This document shows positions 37,757 to 45,408 of a stretch of DNA of 45,408 bases, piece by piece. The position numbers and the translations under genes were made by a program. The stretch spans positions 1-45,408 of the forward strand of contig JAOPYK010000086.1 of assembly GCA_025964695.1 (NCBI GenBank), written 5' to 3'. The notes under the pieces were generated by a model, which was given only the letters and a program-made list of their open reading frames with translations, had not been told where the DNA came from and did no database searches. The DNA comes from Streptosporangiaceae bacterium (GTDB lineage: Bacteria > Actinomycetota > Actinomycetes > Streptosporangiales > Streptosporangiaceae). The number at the start of each line of letters is the position of its first letter. Position 1 is the first letter of the stretch.

Positions 37757-38545
37757 ATGGCGGAGCGCGAGGCCGGCGAGGCGTTCTTCACCGAGTCGGA
37801 CGGCCTGCTGCTGCCGGCGCGGCACGCGCACGGCCCGTGGTCCCCGGACATGCTGCACGGCCGGTTGCTGGGTGGGCTGATGGCCTGGGCGATCGAGCGC
37901 GAGCACGCCGCGGACGGACTGCATTTCGCCCGGTTCACCGTGGACCTGTACCGCAACAGCCCGCTCGTCCCGCTGCGGGTCGGCACCGTACGGGTCCGCG
38001 ATGGCCGCCGGATCCGGGTCGCCGACGCCACGATCAGCGGCGAGCACGGTGCGGTCGCCCGGGCCTCCGCCGTCCTGCTGCGCCGCGGAGAGCAGCCGAA
38101 GGGACGGATCTGGAACGCTCCGGCGTGGGACGTCCCGGCCCCGGAAGAACTCCCCCCGCTGGCCAGGGCCTCCGGCTTCAATCTGCGCTGGATCCCTTCC
38201 GGCGGCGCCACCGAGGACGGCTTCCAGTCCGCCGAGCGCCACCGGGTCTGGCTGCGCGAGACCCGTGCGCTCGTGACCGGTGAGTCGCTGACGCCCTTCA
38301 TCAGGGTCGTGCTGGCCGCGGACATGGCCAGCCCGATGGCGCACTTCGGCACGGCCGGGCTCGAGTTCATCAATGCCGACTACACCGTGAGCCTGAGCCG
38401 GTTGCCGCTCGGCGACGATATCGGGATCGAGGGCGCGGGCCATCTCAGCGACGAGGGGATCGCGGTCGGCCAGTGCACCCTCTACGACATTTCAGGGCCC
38501 GTCGGATTCTGCGCGACCTCCGCCATCGCCAACCTCCCCGGCTGA
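37757..38545 (+). CDS. Thioesterase-superfamily (double hotdog) protein
   Basis: 262 aa; ATG at 37757 preceded by GAAGGGTGGG. An in-frame extension to 37562 would run through the tandem repeats and is unlikely. The layout is that of the TesB/4HBT_3-like double hotdog acyl-CoA thioesterases: WSPDMLHGRLLGGLMAWAIEREH near residue 29, FTVDLYRNSPLVPLRVGTVRVRDGRRIRVADATI, and a second half with MASPMAHFGTAGLEFINADYTVSLSRLPLGDDIGIEGAGHLSDEGIAVGQCTLYD. It probably hydrolyses acyl-CoA in the lipid- or steroid-degrading set suggested by nearby genes; the substrate cannot be told. Confidence 0.8.
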   Translation: MAEREAGEAFFTESDGLLLPARHAHGPWSPDMLHGRLLGGLMAWAIEREHAADGLHFARFTVDLYRNSPLVPLRVGTVRVRDGRRIRVADATISGEHGAVARASAVLLRRGEQPKGRIWNAPAWDVPAPEELPPLARASGFNLRWIPSGGATEDGFQSAERHRVWLRETRALVTGESLTPFIRVVLAADMASPMAHFGTAGLEFINADYTVSLSRLPLGDDIGIEGAGHLSDEGIAVGQCTLYDISGPVGFCATSAIANLPG

Positions 38546-38556
38546 GGAGTTCCGGG

Positions 38557-38646
38557 TCAGTCGCGGAACTCCGGTGGACGGTTCTCCTTGCGGGCCCGGA
38601 CGGCCTCTTCGAAGGCGCAGGTCCTCTCAGTCGGCTGAACAAGCGC
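38557..38646 (-). pseudogene. Possible C-terminal remnant of a crotonase (enoyl-CoA hydratase)
   Basis: On the minus strand an open frame of about 30 codons ends at a TGA (38559-38557) and reads ...ERTCAFEEAVRARKENRPPEFRD, which resembles the extreme C-terminus of enoyl-CoA hydratases. A TAA closes the frame upstream and there is no start, so only a stub remains. The similarity is short and was judged by eye. Confidence 0.35.
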
Positions 38647-38772
38647 AGGTTAACCGGAAACCACGCCGCGCGTTCGGGGCGCCCCCTTCCGGGGACAGGA
38701 CCCCGTACAGCAGAATCCGTGCAGCGGAATAGGGTGCGGCGGAACACGTGCAGGACGACAGACGGGAACGGG

Positions 38773-40152
38773 ATGAGACGAGTCCGCGTCGCGGCGGCCC
38801 TGGCGCTGGCCGGGCTGACCGCCTGCTCGCCGCAGAGCTCCGCCGGCTCGGACCCGAGCCCGCTGGGGGCGCCTGCCGGCTCCGCGGCGGTGGCGCAGGG
38901 CGGCGCGGACTGGACCACCTACCACGCCGACCCCGCGCGCACCGGGGTGGCGTCCCGGGTGCCGCCGCCGGGACGGCTCTCGGTCGCCTGGCGGGCCCGC
39001 CTGGACGGCGCGGTCTACGGGCAGCCGCTGGTCATCGGGGACACCGTCATCGCGGCGACCGAGGGCGACACGGTCTACGCGCTGGACCGCCGGACCGGCG
39101 CGGTCCGGTGGCACCGCAACCTGGGCCGGCCGGTGCCGCTGTCCGCGCTGCCGTGCGGCAACATCGACCCGCTCGGCATCACCGGCACCCCGGTCTACGA
39201 CCCGGCGAGCCGGCGCGTGTACGCCGTCGCCGAGACCACCGCTTCCCAGGGGGTGACGCACACGCTGTACGGGCTCGACCTGGCCGGCGGATCGGTCGGC
39301 GTACGCCGCGCGATCCCCACCCCCGACGGCCGGCCCACGGTGAACCAGCAGCGCGCCGCGCTGACGCTCGCTCACGGCCGCGTGTACGTCGCGTTCGGCG
39401 GCCTGAACGGCGACTGCGGGCCCTACATCGGCTCGGTCGTCGGCGTACCGGTGACCGGGCGGGGCCCGCTGCTGTCCTACCGGGTCCCCACCCGGCGTGA
39501 GGGCGGTATCTGGGCGACCGGGGGCCCGGCGCTCGGCGCGGACGGCACGCTCTACGTGTCGGTCGGCAACGGCGCGGCCACGTCGGGGGCCTTCGACTCC
39601 AGCGACTCCGTCACCGCGCTCACGCCGGAGTTGCGCGCGCGCTCGGTGTTCGCCCCGAAGATCTGGGCGGACGACAACGCCCGCGATCTCGACCTCGGCT
39701 CCATGGCGCCCGCCGTGGTGTCCGGCGACCGCGTGCTGATCGCTGGCAAGCGCGGCGTCGCGTACCTGCTGCGCGCACCGGACCTGGGCGGTGTCGGCGG
39801 GGAGATCACCCAGGCGAAGGTATGCGAGGCCTACGGCGGCCCCGCGCACGCGGGCAAGACCGTCTACCTCCCCTGCCGGGGCGGCCTGGCGGCGGTGAAC
39901 GTCGCGGGAGACCGGATCCAGGTGCTGTGGCGTGGCCCGAGCGGCGCCGCGGGCTCGCCGGTCGTCGGCGGCGGCGCGGTCTGGGTCACGGACTGGGAGA
40001 CCGGCTCCCTCTACGCCCTGGACCAGTCCACCGGGCGGACCCGCCAGAAGATCGACGTGGGAGAGCTACCGCACTTCGCGTCGCCGACCCTGTCCGGTTC
40101 ACTCGCCCTGGTCGGCACCATGGACGGGGTCGTGGCCGTCTCCGGCGCCTAG
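38773..40152 (+). CDS. PQQ-like beta-propeller lipoprotein
   Basis: 459 aa; ATG at 38773. A short Arg-rich start, a hydrophobic stretch and lipobox LTAC (Cys18) mark it as a lipoprotein to be anchored on the outer face of the membrane; a Ser/Pro/Gly-rich linker follows. From about residue 50 it has repeated propeller blades of the quinoprotein-like type: VIAATEGDTVYALDRRTGAVRWHRNLG, RVYAVAETT...LYGLDLAGG, LAAVNVAGDRIQVLWRG, VWVTDWETGSLYALDQSTGRTRQKIDVG. There is no sign of a true PQQ-dehydrogenase active site, so it is more likely a binding or scaffolding protein. A TAGGGT at 38730-38735 may be its -10. Its stop is one base from the convergent acyl-CoA synthetase stop. Confidence 0.85.
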   Translation: MRRVRVAAALALAGLTACSPQSSAGSDPSPLGAPAGSAAVAQGGADWTTYHADPARTGVASRVPPPGRLSVAWRARLDGAVYGQPLVIGDTVIAATEGDTVYALDRRTGAVRWHRNLGRPVPLSALPCGNIDPLGITGTPVYDPASRRVYAVAETTASQGVTHTLYGLDLAGGSVGVRRAIPTPDGRPTVNQQRAALTLAHGRVYVAFGGLNGDCGPYIGSVVGVPVTGRGPLLSYRVPTRREGGIWATGGPALGADGTLYVSVGNGAATSGAFDSSDSVTALTPELRARSVFAPKIWADDNARDLDLGSMAPAVVSGDRVLIAGKRGVAYLLRAPDLGGVGGEITQAKVCEAYGGPAHAGKTVYLPCRGGLAAVNVAGDRIQVLWRGPSGAAGSPVVGGGAVWVTDWETGSLYALDQSTGRTRQKIDVGELPHFASPTLSGSLALVGTMDGVVAVSGA

Positions 40153-40153
40153 G

Positions 40154-41704
40154 TCAGATGGACGCCTGCCGGTCGGCCCAGTAGGGGTCACGCAGGAGGC
40201 GCTTGTACAGCTTTCCGGTGGGGGTCCGGGGCATGGCGTCGACGAAGTCGATGGTGCGGGGGACCTTGTAGCCGGCCAGCGACGTCCGCAGGTGCGCCAG
40301 CAGTTCCGCCGCCAGCTCCCCGGTCGGCTCGAAGCCGTCGCTGAGCTCCACCGCGGCCTTGACCTGCTCACCGAACTCCTCGTCGGGGATCCCGAACACC
40401 GCGACGTCCCGTACCGCCGGATGCATGATCAGCACACCTTCGATCTCGGCCGGGTAGATGTTCACCCCGCCACTGATGATCATGTCGATCGCCCGGTCGG
40501 CGAGGAAGAGGTAGCCGTCCTCGTCGAAGTAGCCGATGTCGCCGGTGGTGAACAAACCGTCCGGCCGGTGGATGGACCTGGTCTTCTCCTCGTCGCCCCA
40601 GTACTTGACGTCGTCGCCGCTGGTGTAGCGGAACCAGATCTGCCCGCGCTCCCCCGGGCCCGCCTGCGTGCCGTCGGCAAGGAGCACGCGTACCTCGGTC
40701 GTGGGCAGCGGGCGGCCGACGGTGCCGGGCTTGCTCAGCCACTCCTCGGCCGACACGACGGTGTTGACCGACGCCTCGGTCGAGCCGTAGTACTCGTGCA
40801 CGATCGGGCCCAGCCAGTCGATCATCTGCCGCTTGATCTGCGGTGAGCAGGGGGCGGCACCGTGCCAGACGGCGACCAGGCTCGACCCGTCGAACCCGGC
40901 ACGGGTCTCCGCCGGCAGCCGCAGCAGCCGGACGAACTGGGTCGGCACCAGGTGCACATTGGTGATCGTGTACTCGTCGATGAGGGCGAGCGTCTCGGCC
41001 GGATCCCAGGCCTGCCGCATGACGACCGAGCGGCCCACGTTGAGGAAACCGTAGGACCAGAGCCATTGCGCCGAGTGGTAGACCGGCCCCACCAGCAGGG
41101 ACCGGCCGCCTTCCGGGATGCCGAGGATCTGCGTGAAGGCGTCGCCGACGAGTTGCATGGTCACCACCGGTGATCCCGGGGTGAGGATGGTCCGGCTCAC
41201 GCCCTTGGGCCGCCCGGTCGTCCCCGAGGTGTAGATCATCGGTACGCCCAGCGACTGGTCCACCGGCTCTGCGGCGTCGCCGGCGCCGAGGAACTCCTCA
41301 TAGGGCGTGAAACCGGGGATCTCGCCGCCGAGCGCGACCACCGCCTTGAGATCTGCGCCGTCCGCCGCCTCGACGGCCACCTCGGCGAAGCGGTCCTCGG
41401 AGAACAGCACGGTCGCGCCCGAGTCGTCCAGCACGTAGCGCAGCTCGTCGGCCGTCCAGTGCCAGTTGACCAGCACATATCGCAGGCCGGTGTGGGTGGC
41501 GGCGGACATCAGCTCGAAGTACTCCCGGCGGTTGCCGGAGTGGATGGCGATCGCCTCCCCGATCCCGAGGCCCAGACCGCGCAGCGCCCCGGCCAGGCGG
41601 TTGACCCGGGTGTTGAGCTCGCCCCACGAGGTGGTCCCCCGCTCATCGGTGAGAGCGGGCTCGTCCGCGCGCTTCTCGGCGTGCGGCAGCAGCAGTTCGG
41701 CCAT
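40154..41704 (-). CDS. Acyl-CoA synthetase (AMP-dependent, FadD-like)
   Basis: 516 aa; ATG at 41704 with GGAGG seven bases upstream. It activates a carboxylic acid to its CoA thioester through an acyl-adenylate. P-loop YTSGTTGRPKG near residue 157, A5 YYGSTEASVN, A7 FTTGDIGYFDEDGYLFLADR, A8 hinge region, and the catalytic Lys in RTPTGKLYKR near the C-terminus. Length is normal for the family. The substrate is not evident; several actinobacterial FadDs of this size act on steroid side-chain or ring acids, which would fit the IpdF-like and acyl-CoA dehydrogenase genes in the same window. The upstream palindrome suggests dedicated repression. Confidence 0.9.
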   Translation of the reverse strand: MAELLLPHAEKRADEPALTDERGTTSWGELNTRVNRLAGALRGLGLGIGEAIAIHSGNRREYFELMSAATHTGLRYVLVNWHWTADELRYVLDDSGATVLFSEDRFAEVAVEAADGADLKAVVALGGEIPGFTPYEEFLGAGDAAEPVDQSLGVPMIYTSGTTGRPKGVSRTILTPGSPVVTMQLVGDAFTQILGIPEGGRSLLVGPVYHSAQWLWSYGFLNVGRSVVMRQAWDPAETLALIDEYTITNVHLVPTQFVRLLRLPAETRAGFDGSSLVAVWHGAAPCSPQIKRQMIDWLGPIVHEYYGSTEASVNTVVSAEEWLSKPGTVGRPLPTTEVRVLLADGTQAGPGERGQIWFRYTSGDDVKYWGDEEKTRSIHRPDGLFTTGDIGYFDEDGYLFLADRAIDMIISGGVNIYPAEIEGVLIMHPAVRDVAVFGIPDEEFGEQVKAAVELSDGFEPTGELAAELLAHLRTSLAGYKVPRTIDFVDAMPRTPTGKLYKRLLRDPYWADRQASI

Positions 41705-41730
41705 GGCGGGACCTCCAACGGGCGCGGCGA

Positions 41731-41755
41731 CATCCTAGAACGAGACTCTAGGATG
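41731..41755. promoter_or_regulatory. Perfect inverted repeat upstream of the acyl-CoA synthetase (TetR-type operator candidate)
   Basis: CATCCTAGA and TCTAGGATG (nine-base arms) flank a seven-base spacer, 27 bases upstream of the ATG. The dyad overlaps a possible minus-strand promoter (TTGCCG 41772-41767, 16 bases, TAGAGT 41750-41745). It contains CTAGAAC, also present in the KstR-like site at 5061, but the right half does not fit the KstR consensus. Confidence 0.6.
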
Positions 41756-41920
41756 CGAGGGCCGCCCGGCAACAGGGCTCCCGAACATGGAAAATGGCCA
41801 CCGGTGCGACCGCGCCGCCGCACCGGATGGCCATTTCCCCACACCATAGACGCGCGGGGGCGCCCTCCGGTTTCCCTCGGGCTACCACCGTGTTAAGAAG
41901 TGCCCGTCACGGAGTGTCCA

Positions 41921-42598
41921 TCACGAGGCGTCCGTGGAGACGGCCGGGACCGCGTCGACGGCTGCGGCCATCAGGGTCAGCCGGCTTCCCAGCACCGCCT
42001 CGGTGGCGCTGACCAGCTGCGCGAGCCGGAACACCTCGGTCCGGTGGAACTGCGGCGCGGCCGTGCGGGCGACCAGGACGGCCAGCCCGGCCTCGCCGAT
42101 CGGGGCGACCGCGTACTGCGTGCCGTCCTGGTCGGTGAAGGAACGGGGGCGCAGCGGGTGCACTTCGGGCAGGTCGATGTCGGCGAAGACCCCGAGGCTG
42201 GTGTGCACCAGGATGGCCTCGCCGGGCGTCACCCGCACCAGCCCCGCCCAGTCGGCGCTGAGGATGCTCGGCACGGCGTCGGCCAGGATGACCAGCGCGC
42301 CGTCGGGATTGGCCGCCAGCTGACCGACCAGCGCCGCGTCGGGGAAGGCCCCCTGCGACTCGACCGTGGGCCAGACGCCCTCGATGTCGACTCCGGGGAT
42401 GAACGCCAGCCCGTCACAGAGCCGGTCGATGCCCGCCCCCGAAGGCCAGGCCACGGTGAAGTCGTCCAGCGCCCGGCCGGCGTCACGTTCCAGAACGGCC
42501 ATCTGGACCACGTCGGCACCGGCGGCGCCGAGGATGCGCGCCACCTTGCCCAGCGAACCTGGGCGGTCCGGCAACCGGACCCGAATGCGCAGCAACAC
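41921..42598 (-). CDS. ACT-domain protein
   Basis: 225 aa from a GTG at 42598 with AGGAGG six bases upstream; the longer frame to 42775 has no such support. Residues about 3-75 form an ACT domain (LRIRVRLPDRPGSLGKVARILGAAGADVVQMAVLERD), the small regulatory fold that usually binds amino acids. The remaining 150 residues are a second alpha/beta domain of unclear type (LVGQLAANPDGALVILADAVPSI, then a strand-rich stretch with QYAVAPIGEAGLAVLVARTAAPQFHRTEVFRLAQL that could be GAF-like). No enzyme domain is attached, so a free-standing sensor or regulator is inferred. It is divergent from the GrpE-like gene. Confidence 0.75.
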   Translation of the reverse strand: MLLRIRVRLPDRPGSLGKVARILGAAGADVVQMAVLERDAGRALDDFTVAWPSGAGIDRLCDGLAFIPGVDIEGVWPTVESQGAFPDAALVGQLAANPDGALVILADAVPSILSADWAGLVRVTPGEAILVHTSLGVFADIDLPEVHPLRPRSFTDQDGTQYAVAPIGEAGLAVLVARTAAPQFHRTEVFRLAQLVSATEAVLGSRLTLMAAAVDAVPAVSTDAS

Positions 42599-42902
42599 AG
42601 CCCACCTCCTCTCTGCGGGACCCCCGGCGGGACCCGCCCCCGATCTCCGTGAACGTTTCGCGTCTCCAGGTTGCGACAGGCACGTTTCCCGCCTGTTACC
42701 ACGTCGTATCAGCGTCGAGAACCATCGGCAACCCCCGATTCGGCCACGAAAGCGCGGCTCCACCTTCCACTCCACGGAGGCCTTCGAGTAGATATGTACC
42801 TTTCGACCGCTGTACCATTCCGGTGGCGCCCGTCACGAATGAGCAAAGAACATAAAGCATTTGCCTATCGCTCTGGGTTACGGCCCGTTAGGGTTGCTCC
42901 AC
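42599..42902. other. 304-bp divergent intergenic region between the ACT protein and GrpE-like gene
   Basis: No credible gene. Near the ACT start, GCGGG (42615-42619) and CCCGC (42633-42637) can pair across a GC-rich loop. Around 42840-42862 there is an AT-rich stretch unusual for this DNA. No CIRCE or HAIR heat-shock operator was found by eye. Confidence 0.5.
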
Positions 42903-42903
42903 G
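42889..42903 (+). promoter_or_regulatory. Candidate -10 and leaderless start of the GrpE-like gene
   Basis: TAGGGT (42889-42894) lies eight bases before the GTG at 42903, and no ribosome site precedes that GTG, so transcription may start at or next to the start codon. No convincing -35 was found. Confidence 0.4.
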
Positions 42904-43490
42904 TGTCGAGTGCACAGGATCCCCCTTCTGACGATGATGTGCCGCCCGCCGAGGACGACTCCGCCGACGGCCTGGCGAGCGAGCCGCCGGCCCCGACGCT
43001 GTCAGAGATCCAGTCTGCTCTCTCCAGGCTCCTCTCCGTGGTGGAACGCGAGCACGAGCGGGCCGCCCACCGGGAAGCGATCATCGACCGGCTGCACGAG
43101 GACAACCAGCTGCTGCGCCGCGGCGAGCTGCAGACGCTGCACGAGCCGGTCCGCAACGCGCTCTACCGCCTGCACGACATGGTCAAGCGCGAGACCGGAC
43201 GCTGGGCGTCCCCCGAGCCTCCCGACCCCGCCCATGCCGCCGCGCTGCTGTCCGCAGTCGCCGACGAGATCGCCGAGGCCCTGGCCCGCACCGGCGTGGA
43301 ACACTTCACCGTCAAGCCGGGTGACCCCTTCGACCCGGCCCGGCACCGGCCGGTCGGCAGCGAGCCGGTCACCGATCCAGGACTGGACGGCACCGTCATG
43401 TCCGTTTTCACCGATGGCTTCGAAAAGGGCGAGCAGGTCATGCGCCGGTCAGAGGTAAGGATCGGCAAGCTGCAGAACAAACCCGAATAG
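42903..43490 (+). CDS. GrpE-like nucleotide exchange factor
   Basis: 195 aa from the GTG at 42903; a TTG at 42861 is an alternative without support. An acidic, disordered N-terminus (about 1-35) is followed by a long coiled coil (SEIQSALSRLLSVVEREHERAAHREAIIDRLHEDNQLLRRGEL, about 38-80), the four-helix region with VRNALYRLHDMVKRE, and the C-terminal beta wing ending in PGDPFDPARHRPVG ... GTVMSVFTDGFEKGEQVMRRSEVRIGK. This is the GrpE order, though divergent from housekeeping GrpE. It ends 12 bases before the Hsp70-like gene, so the two are an operon and likely partners. Confidence 0.8.
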   Translation: MSSAQDPPSDDDVPPAEDDSADGLASEPPAPTLSEIQSALSRLLSVVEREHERAAHREAIIDRLHEDNQLLRRGELQTLHEPVRNALYRLHDMVKRETGRWASPEPPDPAHAAALLSAVADEIAEALARTGVEHFTVKPGDPFDPARHRPVGSEPVTDPGLDGTVMSVFTDGFEKGEQVMRRSEVRIGKLQNKPE

Positions 43491-43502
43491 GTGGTGGGAG
43501 AG

Positions 43503-45086
43503 ATGGCTGTCTACGGGATCGACCTTGGCACGACGTACTCGTGCATCGCCTGCATCGACGAGGTCGGACGGCCCACGGTCCTGCGTAATCTGGAGGGCAC
43601 CGACACCACTCCGTCGGTGGTCTATTTCGAGTCGGGTGACAATGTCATCGTCGGCGCCACCGCCAAGGACACCGCGGTGCTGGAGCCGGACAACGTGGTC
43701 AGCCTCATCAAGCGGGACATGGGCACCGACGTCACCCGGCCGATCCACGGCTTCGAGTACACCCCCGAGGAACTGTCGGCGTTCATCCTGCTCAAGCTCG
43801 CGACCGATGCCCGGACCACCAACGGTGAGGACGCCCGCGACGTGGTCATCACGGTGCCGGCCTACTTCGGCGCGGCCGAACGGGACGCCACCCGCAAGGC
43901 CGGCCGGATCGCCGGGCTCAACGTCATCGACATCATCTCCGAGCCGATCGCCGCGGCCATCACCTACGGCGTGCTCAACCCGGAGCGGGACCGCACGATC
44001 CTGGTGTACGACCTGGGCGGCGGGACGTTCGACACCACGGTCATCGCGCTCAAGGGCGGCCACATCGAGGTGGTCTGCACCGACGGTGACCACGAGCTGG
44101 GCGGCGCCGACTGGGACGCCCGGCTGGTGGAGTACCTCGCCGAGCGGTTCCGGGAGGCGCATCCGGACGTCGGCGATCCGCTCGATGACAAGCAGACCGA
44201 GCAGCAGCTGCGCCGCGACGCCGAGGAGACCAAGAAGGCGCTGACCACCCGGACCCAGCAGACCGTGCGGGTGATGCACGACGGCCGGGTGGCGGCCGTG
44301 GAGGTGACCAGGGAGAAGCTCGAGGAGATCACCAAGGATCTGCTCGACCGCACCGTGGAGATCACCGGCCGTACGCTGTCGACGGCCAGCGAGAAGGGCG
44401 TCAGTGACTACGACGACCTGGTGCTGGTGGGCGGCTCCACCAAAATGCCCGCGGTGGCCGCCCGGCTGGCCAACGAGCTCGGCCTGAACCCCAAACTCCA
44501 GGACCCGGACCTGGCGGTGGCCAAGGGGGCGGCGCTCTACGCCTTCGAGGAGACGTTCCGCCGCCTCATCCTGCAGGGCGCCACCGATCGGGCCGAGGAG
44601 ATGGCGAGCCGCGCCGGGCTGTCCATGGACCAGCAGCGTCAGATCGCCAACCGGCAGATCAAGACCGTGGCCTCGCGTGCGTTCGGCATCGTGGTGCTCG
44701 ACCGGGAGACCGAGAACGAGGAGGTCGCCCACCTCGTCCGGGCCAACGACGAGCTGCCGGCCAGCCGCAGCGAGGACTTCTTCACCATCCACGACAACCA
44801 GACCGCGGCCGACGTCCGGGTGATGGAGCAGGCGGGCAGTGTCGCCTCCACCTCGCTCACGGACAACAACGAGATCGCCACTGGGGTGATCTCGATTCCC
44901 ACCGGCAAGAAGCAGGGCTGGCCGATCCAGGTGACCTTCACACTCGACTCCTCCGGCCTGCTGCACGTCGCGGCGCTGGAGAAGGAGACGGGCGAACGCC
45001 TCGAACTCCAGGTCGACGTGGGAGGCATGTCCGAGGAGGACGTCGAGCGGTCCCGCGCCACCCTGTCCCGCGTAAAGGTGACATGA
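43503..45086 (+). CDS. Short Hsp70 (DnaK-like) chaperone
   Basis: 527 aa; ATG at 43503 with GGTGGGAG upstream. Nucleotide-binding domain with GIDLGTTYSC (5-14), VYDLGGGTFDTTVI, ISEPIAAAITYG and LVLVGGSTKMPAV. The substrate-binding beta domain follows (about 390-505), but the protein ends soon after it (MSEEDVERSRATL), so the helical lid of about 100 residues in standard DnaK is mostly missing. The linker does not read like the usual DVxxLDVTPLSLG; it is FGIVVLDRETENEEVAHLV. Housekeeping dnaK normally sits in a dnaK-grpE-dnaJ operon; here grpE-like comes first and no dnaJ is seen. Probably a specialised accessory chaperone. Confidence 0.88.
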   Translation: MAVYGIDLGTTYSCIACIDEVGRPTVLRNLEGTDTTPSVVYFESGDNVIVGATAKDTAVLEPDNVVSLIKRDMGTDVTRPIHGFEYTPEELSAFILLKLATDARTTNGEDARDVVITVPAYFGAAERDATRKAGRIAGLNVIDIISEPIAAAITYGVLNPERDRTILVYDLGGGTFDTTVIALKGGHIEVVCTDGDHELGGADWDARLVEYLAERFREAHPDVGDPLDDKQTEQQLRRDAEETKKALTTRTQQTVRVMHDGRVAAVEVTREKLEEITKDLLDRTVEITGRTLSTASEKGVSDYDDLVLVGGSTKMPAVAARLANELGLNPKLQDPDLAVAKGAALYAFEETFRRLILQGATDRAEEMASRAGLSMDQQRQIANRQIKTVASRAFGIVVLDRETENEEVAHLVRANDELPASRSEDFFTIHDNQTAADVRVMEQAGSVASTSLTDNNEIATGVISIPTGKKQGWPIQVTFTLDSSGLLHVAALEKETGERLELQVDVGGMSEEDVERSRATLSRVKVT

Positions 45087-45095
45087 CCGGCCACC

Positions 45096-45408
45096 ATGAG
45101 CTGGGACGAGGACTACAAGCGGCAGGTGCTGGAGCCGGCCCGTGACGCCGGGGACCAGCCGCCCGAGGATCTGCGGGTGCGCTATCAGCTGCCCGACCGG
45201 CTGGCCCCGGCCGAGGTCGCGGCCCGGATCAAGCAGGTCCGGCAGTGCTGGCGGCGGGCCCGGGGACAGCTGAAGTACCGCAAGCTGATCGACCGGCTGG
45301 AGGCCGAGCACCGTGAGCTGGCCCCGGTCTTCGCCGCCGCCGAGAAGGGCGACCTGGGCCCGCTGACGGCCCGGCTGCGCGGCGGCGACGAGCGCACCGC
45401 GCGGCGCC
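45096..45408 (+). CDS. Unknown protein downstream of the Hsp70-like gene (partial)
   Basis: About 104 residues are visible, from the ATG at 45096, nine bases after the Hsp70-like stop; the gene leaves the window. The start reads MSWDEDYKRQVLEPARDAG and continues as charged helices (VAARIKQVRQCWRRARGQLKYRKLIDRLEAEHREL). No J-domain HPD motif is present in the visible part, so it is not an obvious DnaJ. The ribosome site is weak; coupling to the Hsp70 gene is possible. I do not recognise the family. A role as partner or client of the Hsp70-like protein is inferred only from the operon-like spacing. Confidence 0.65.
   Translation, partial: MSWDEDYKRQVLEPARDAGDQPPEDLRVRYQLPDRLAPAEVAARIKQVRQCWRRARGQLKYRKLIDRLEAEHRELAPVFAAAEKGDLGPLTARLRGGDERTARR

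Noticed and set aside
41745-41755. Second KstR site upstream of the acyl-CoA synthetase
   Set aside because: The left half CTAGAAC fits, but the right half reads GAC where GTT is required, so it fails the consensus; recorded as a different dyad.
42599-42902. CIRCE or HAIR heat-shock operator upstream of the GrpE-like gene
   Set aside because: Neither TTAGCACTC-N9-GAGTGCTAA nor CTTGAGT-N7-ACTCAAG was found on reading the region.
1-45408. CRISPR arrays, tRNA/rRNA genes, insertion sequences or integrases
   Set aside because: No regularly spaced repeat arrays, no tRNA-like or rRNA text, and no transposase or recombinase domain among the frames read.

Overview
The window is high-GC actinobacterial DNA. 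The gene content (aerotolerant [NiFe] hydrogenase, Mce-type ATPase, KstR-like steroid-regulon signal, F420-type luciferase-fold oxidoreductase, a large NRPS locus with MbtH proteins) fits a filamentous actinomycete; I would guess Streptosporangiales, but that placement is inference only.

Layout. (1) 1-2958, minus strand: a tightly coupled operon SIS2 - hypC-like - SIS1 - hhyS - hhyL (the last cut by the window edge), which reads as a group 1h (formerly group 5) high-affinity H2-uptake hydrogenase with its accessory proteins and a recognisable promoter. (2) 3122-6084, minus: a dihydrodipicolinate-reductase-like dehydrogenase and an IpdF-like SDR behind a promoter whose -35 is overlapped by an exact match to the KstR consensus, then an MceG/Mkl-type ATPase. 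This looks like steroid/lipid uptake and catabolism. (3) 6338-7498, plus: a small coiled-coil protein and a DUF2267 protein. (4) 7514-34314, minus: one long NRPS locus. Transcription runs from 34314 down: NRPS-1 (C-A-T-E-C-A-T-C-A-T-E), NRPS-2 (C-A-T-C-A-T-E), NRPS-3 (C-A-T-TE), MbtH-2, a GNAT, a type II thioesterase, a SnoaL/NTF2-like protein and MbtH-1. (5) 34766-41704: acyl-CoA dehydrogenase, small membrane protein, luciferase-like oxidoreductase, thioesterase-superfamily protein, beta-propeller lipoprotein and acyl-CoA synthetase, mostly a lipid-catabolism neighbourhood. (6) 41921-45408: an ACT-domain protein, then a GrpE-like / short Hsp70-like pair and the start of a third co-directional gene.

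How the NRPS works as read from sequence. Six modules are predicted. Specificity residues read by eye give Val-like, Ser, Thr, unassigned, Thr, unassigned. Epimerisation domains sit in modules 1, 3 and 5, and the condensation domains that follow each E domain are of the DCL-looking type while the other two internal ones are LCL-looking. The predicted chain therefore alternates strictly: D-Val, L-Ser, D-(allo-)Thr, L-X, D-(allo-)Thr, L-Y, released by a C-terminal TE. The first C domain and the TE look EntF-like, so an N-cap (aryl or acyl) is plausible, but no capping, transport or regulatory gene is visible in the window. I do not recognise the product.

Main points to look at: the six-module alternating D/L assembly line with two unassigned A domains; two SIS proteins in the hydrogenase operon that each keep a different half of the GmhA active site; a pair of MbtH genes forming a 202-bp direct repeat; the KstR-like operator; and the short Hsp70/GrpE chaperone island. 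No tRNA, rRNA, CRISPR array, transposase or integrase was seen.
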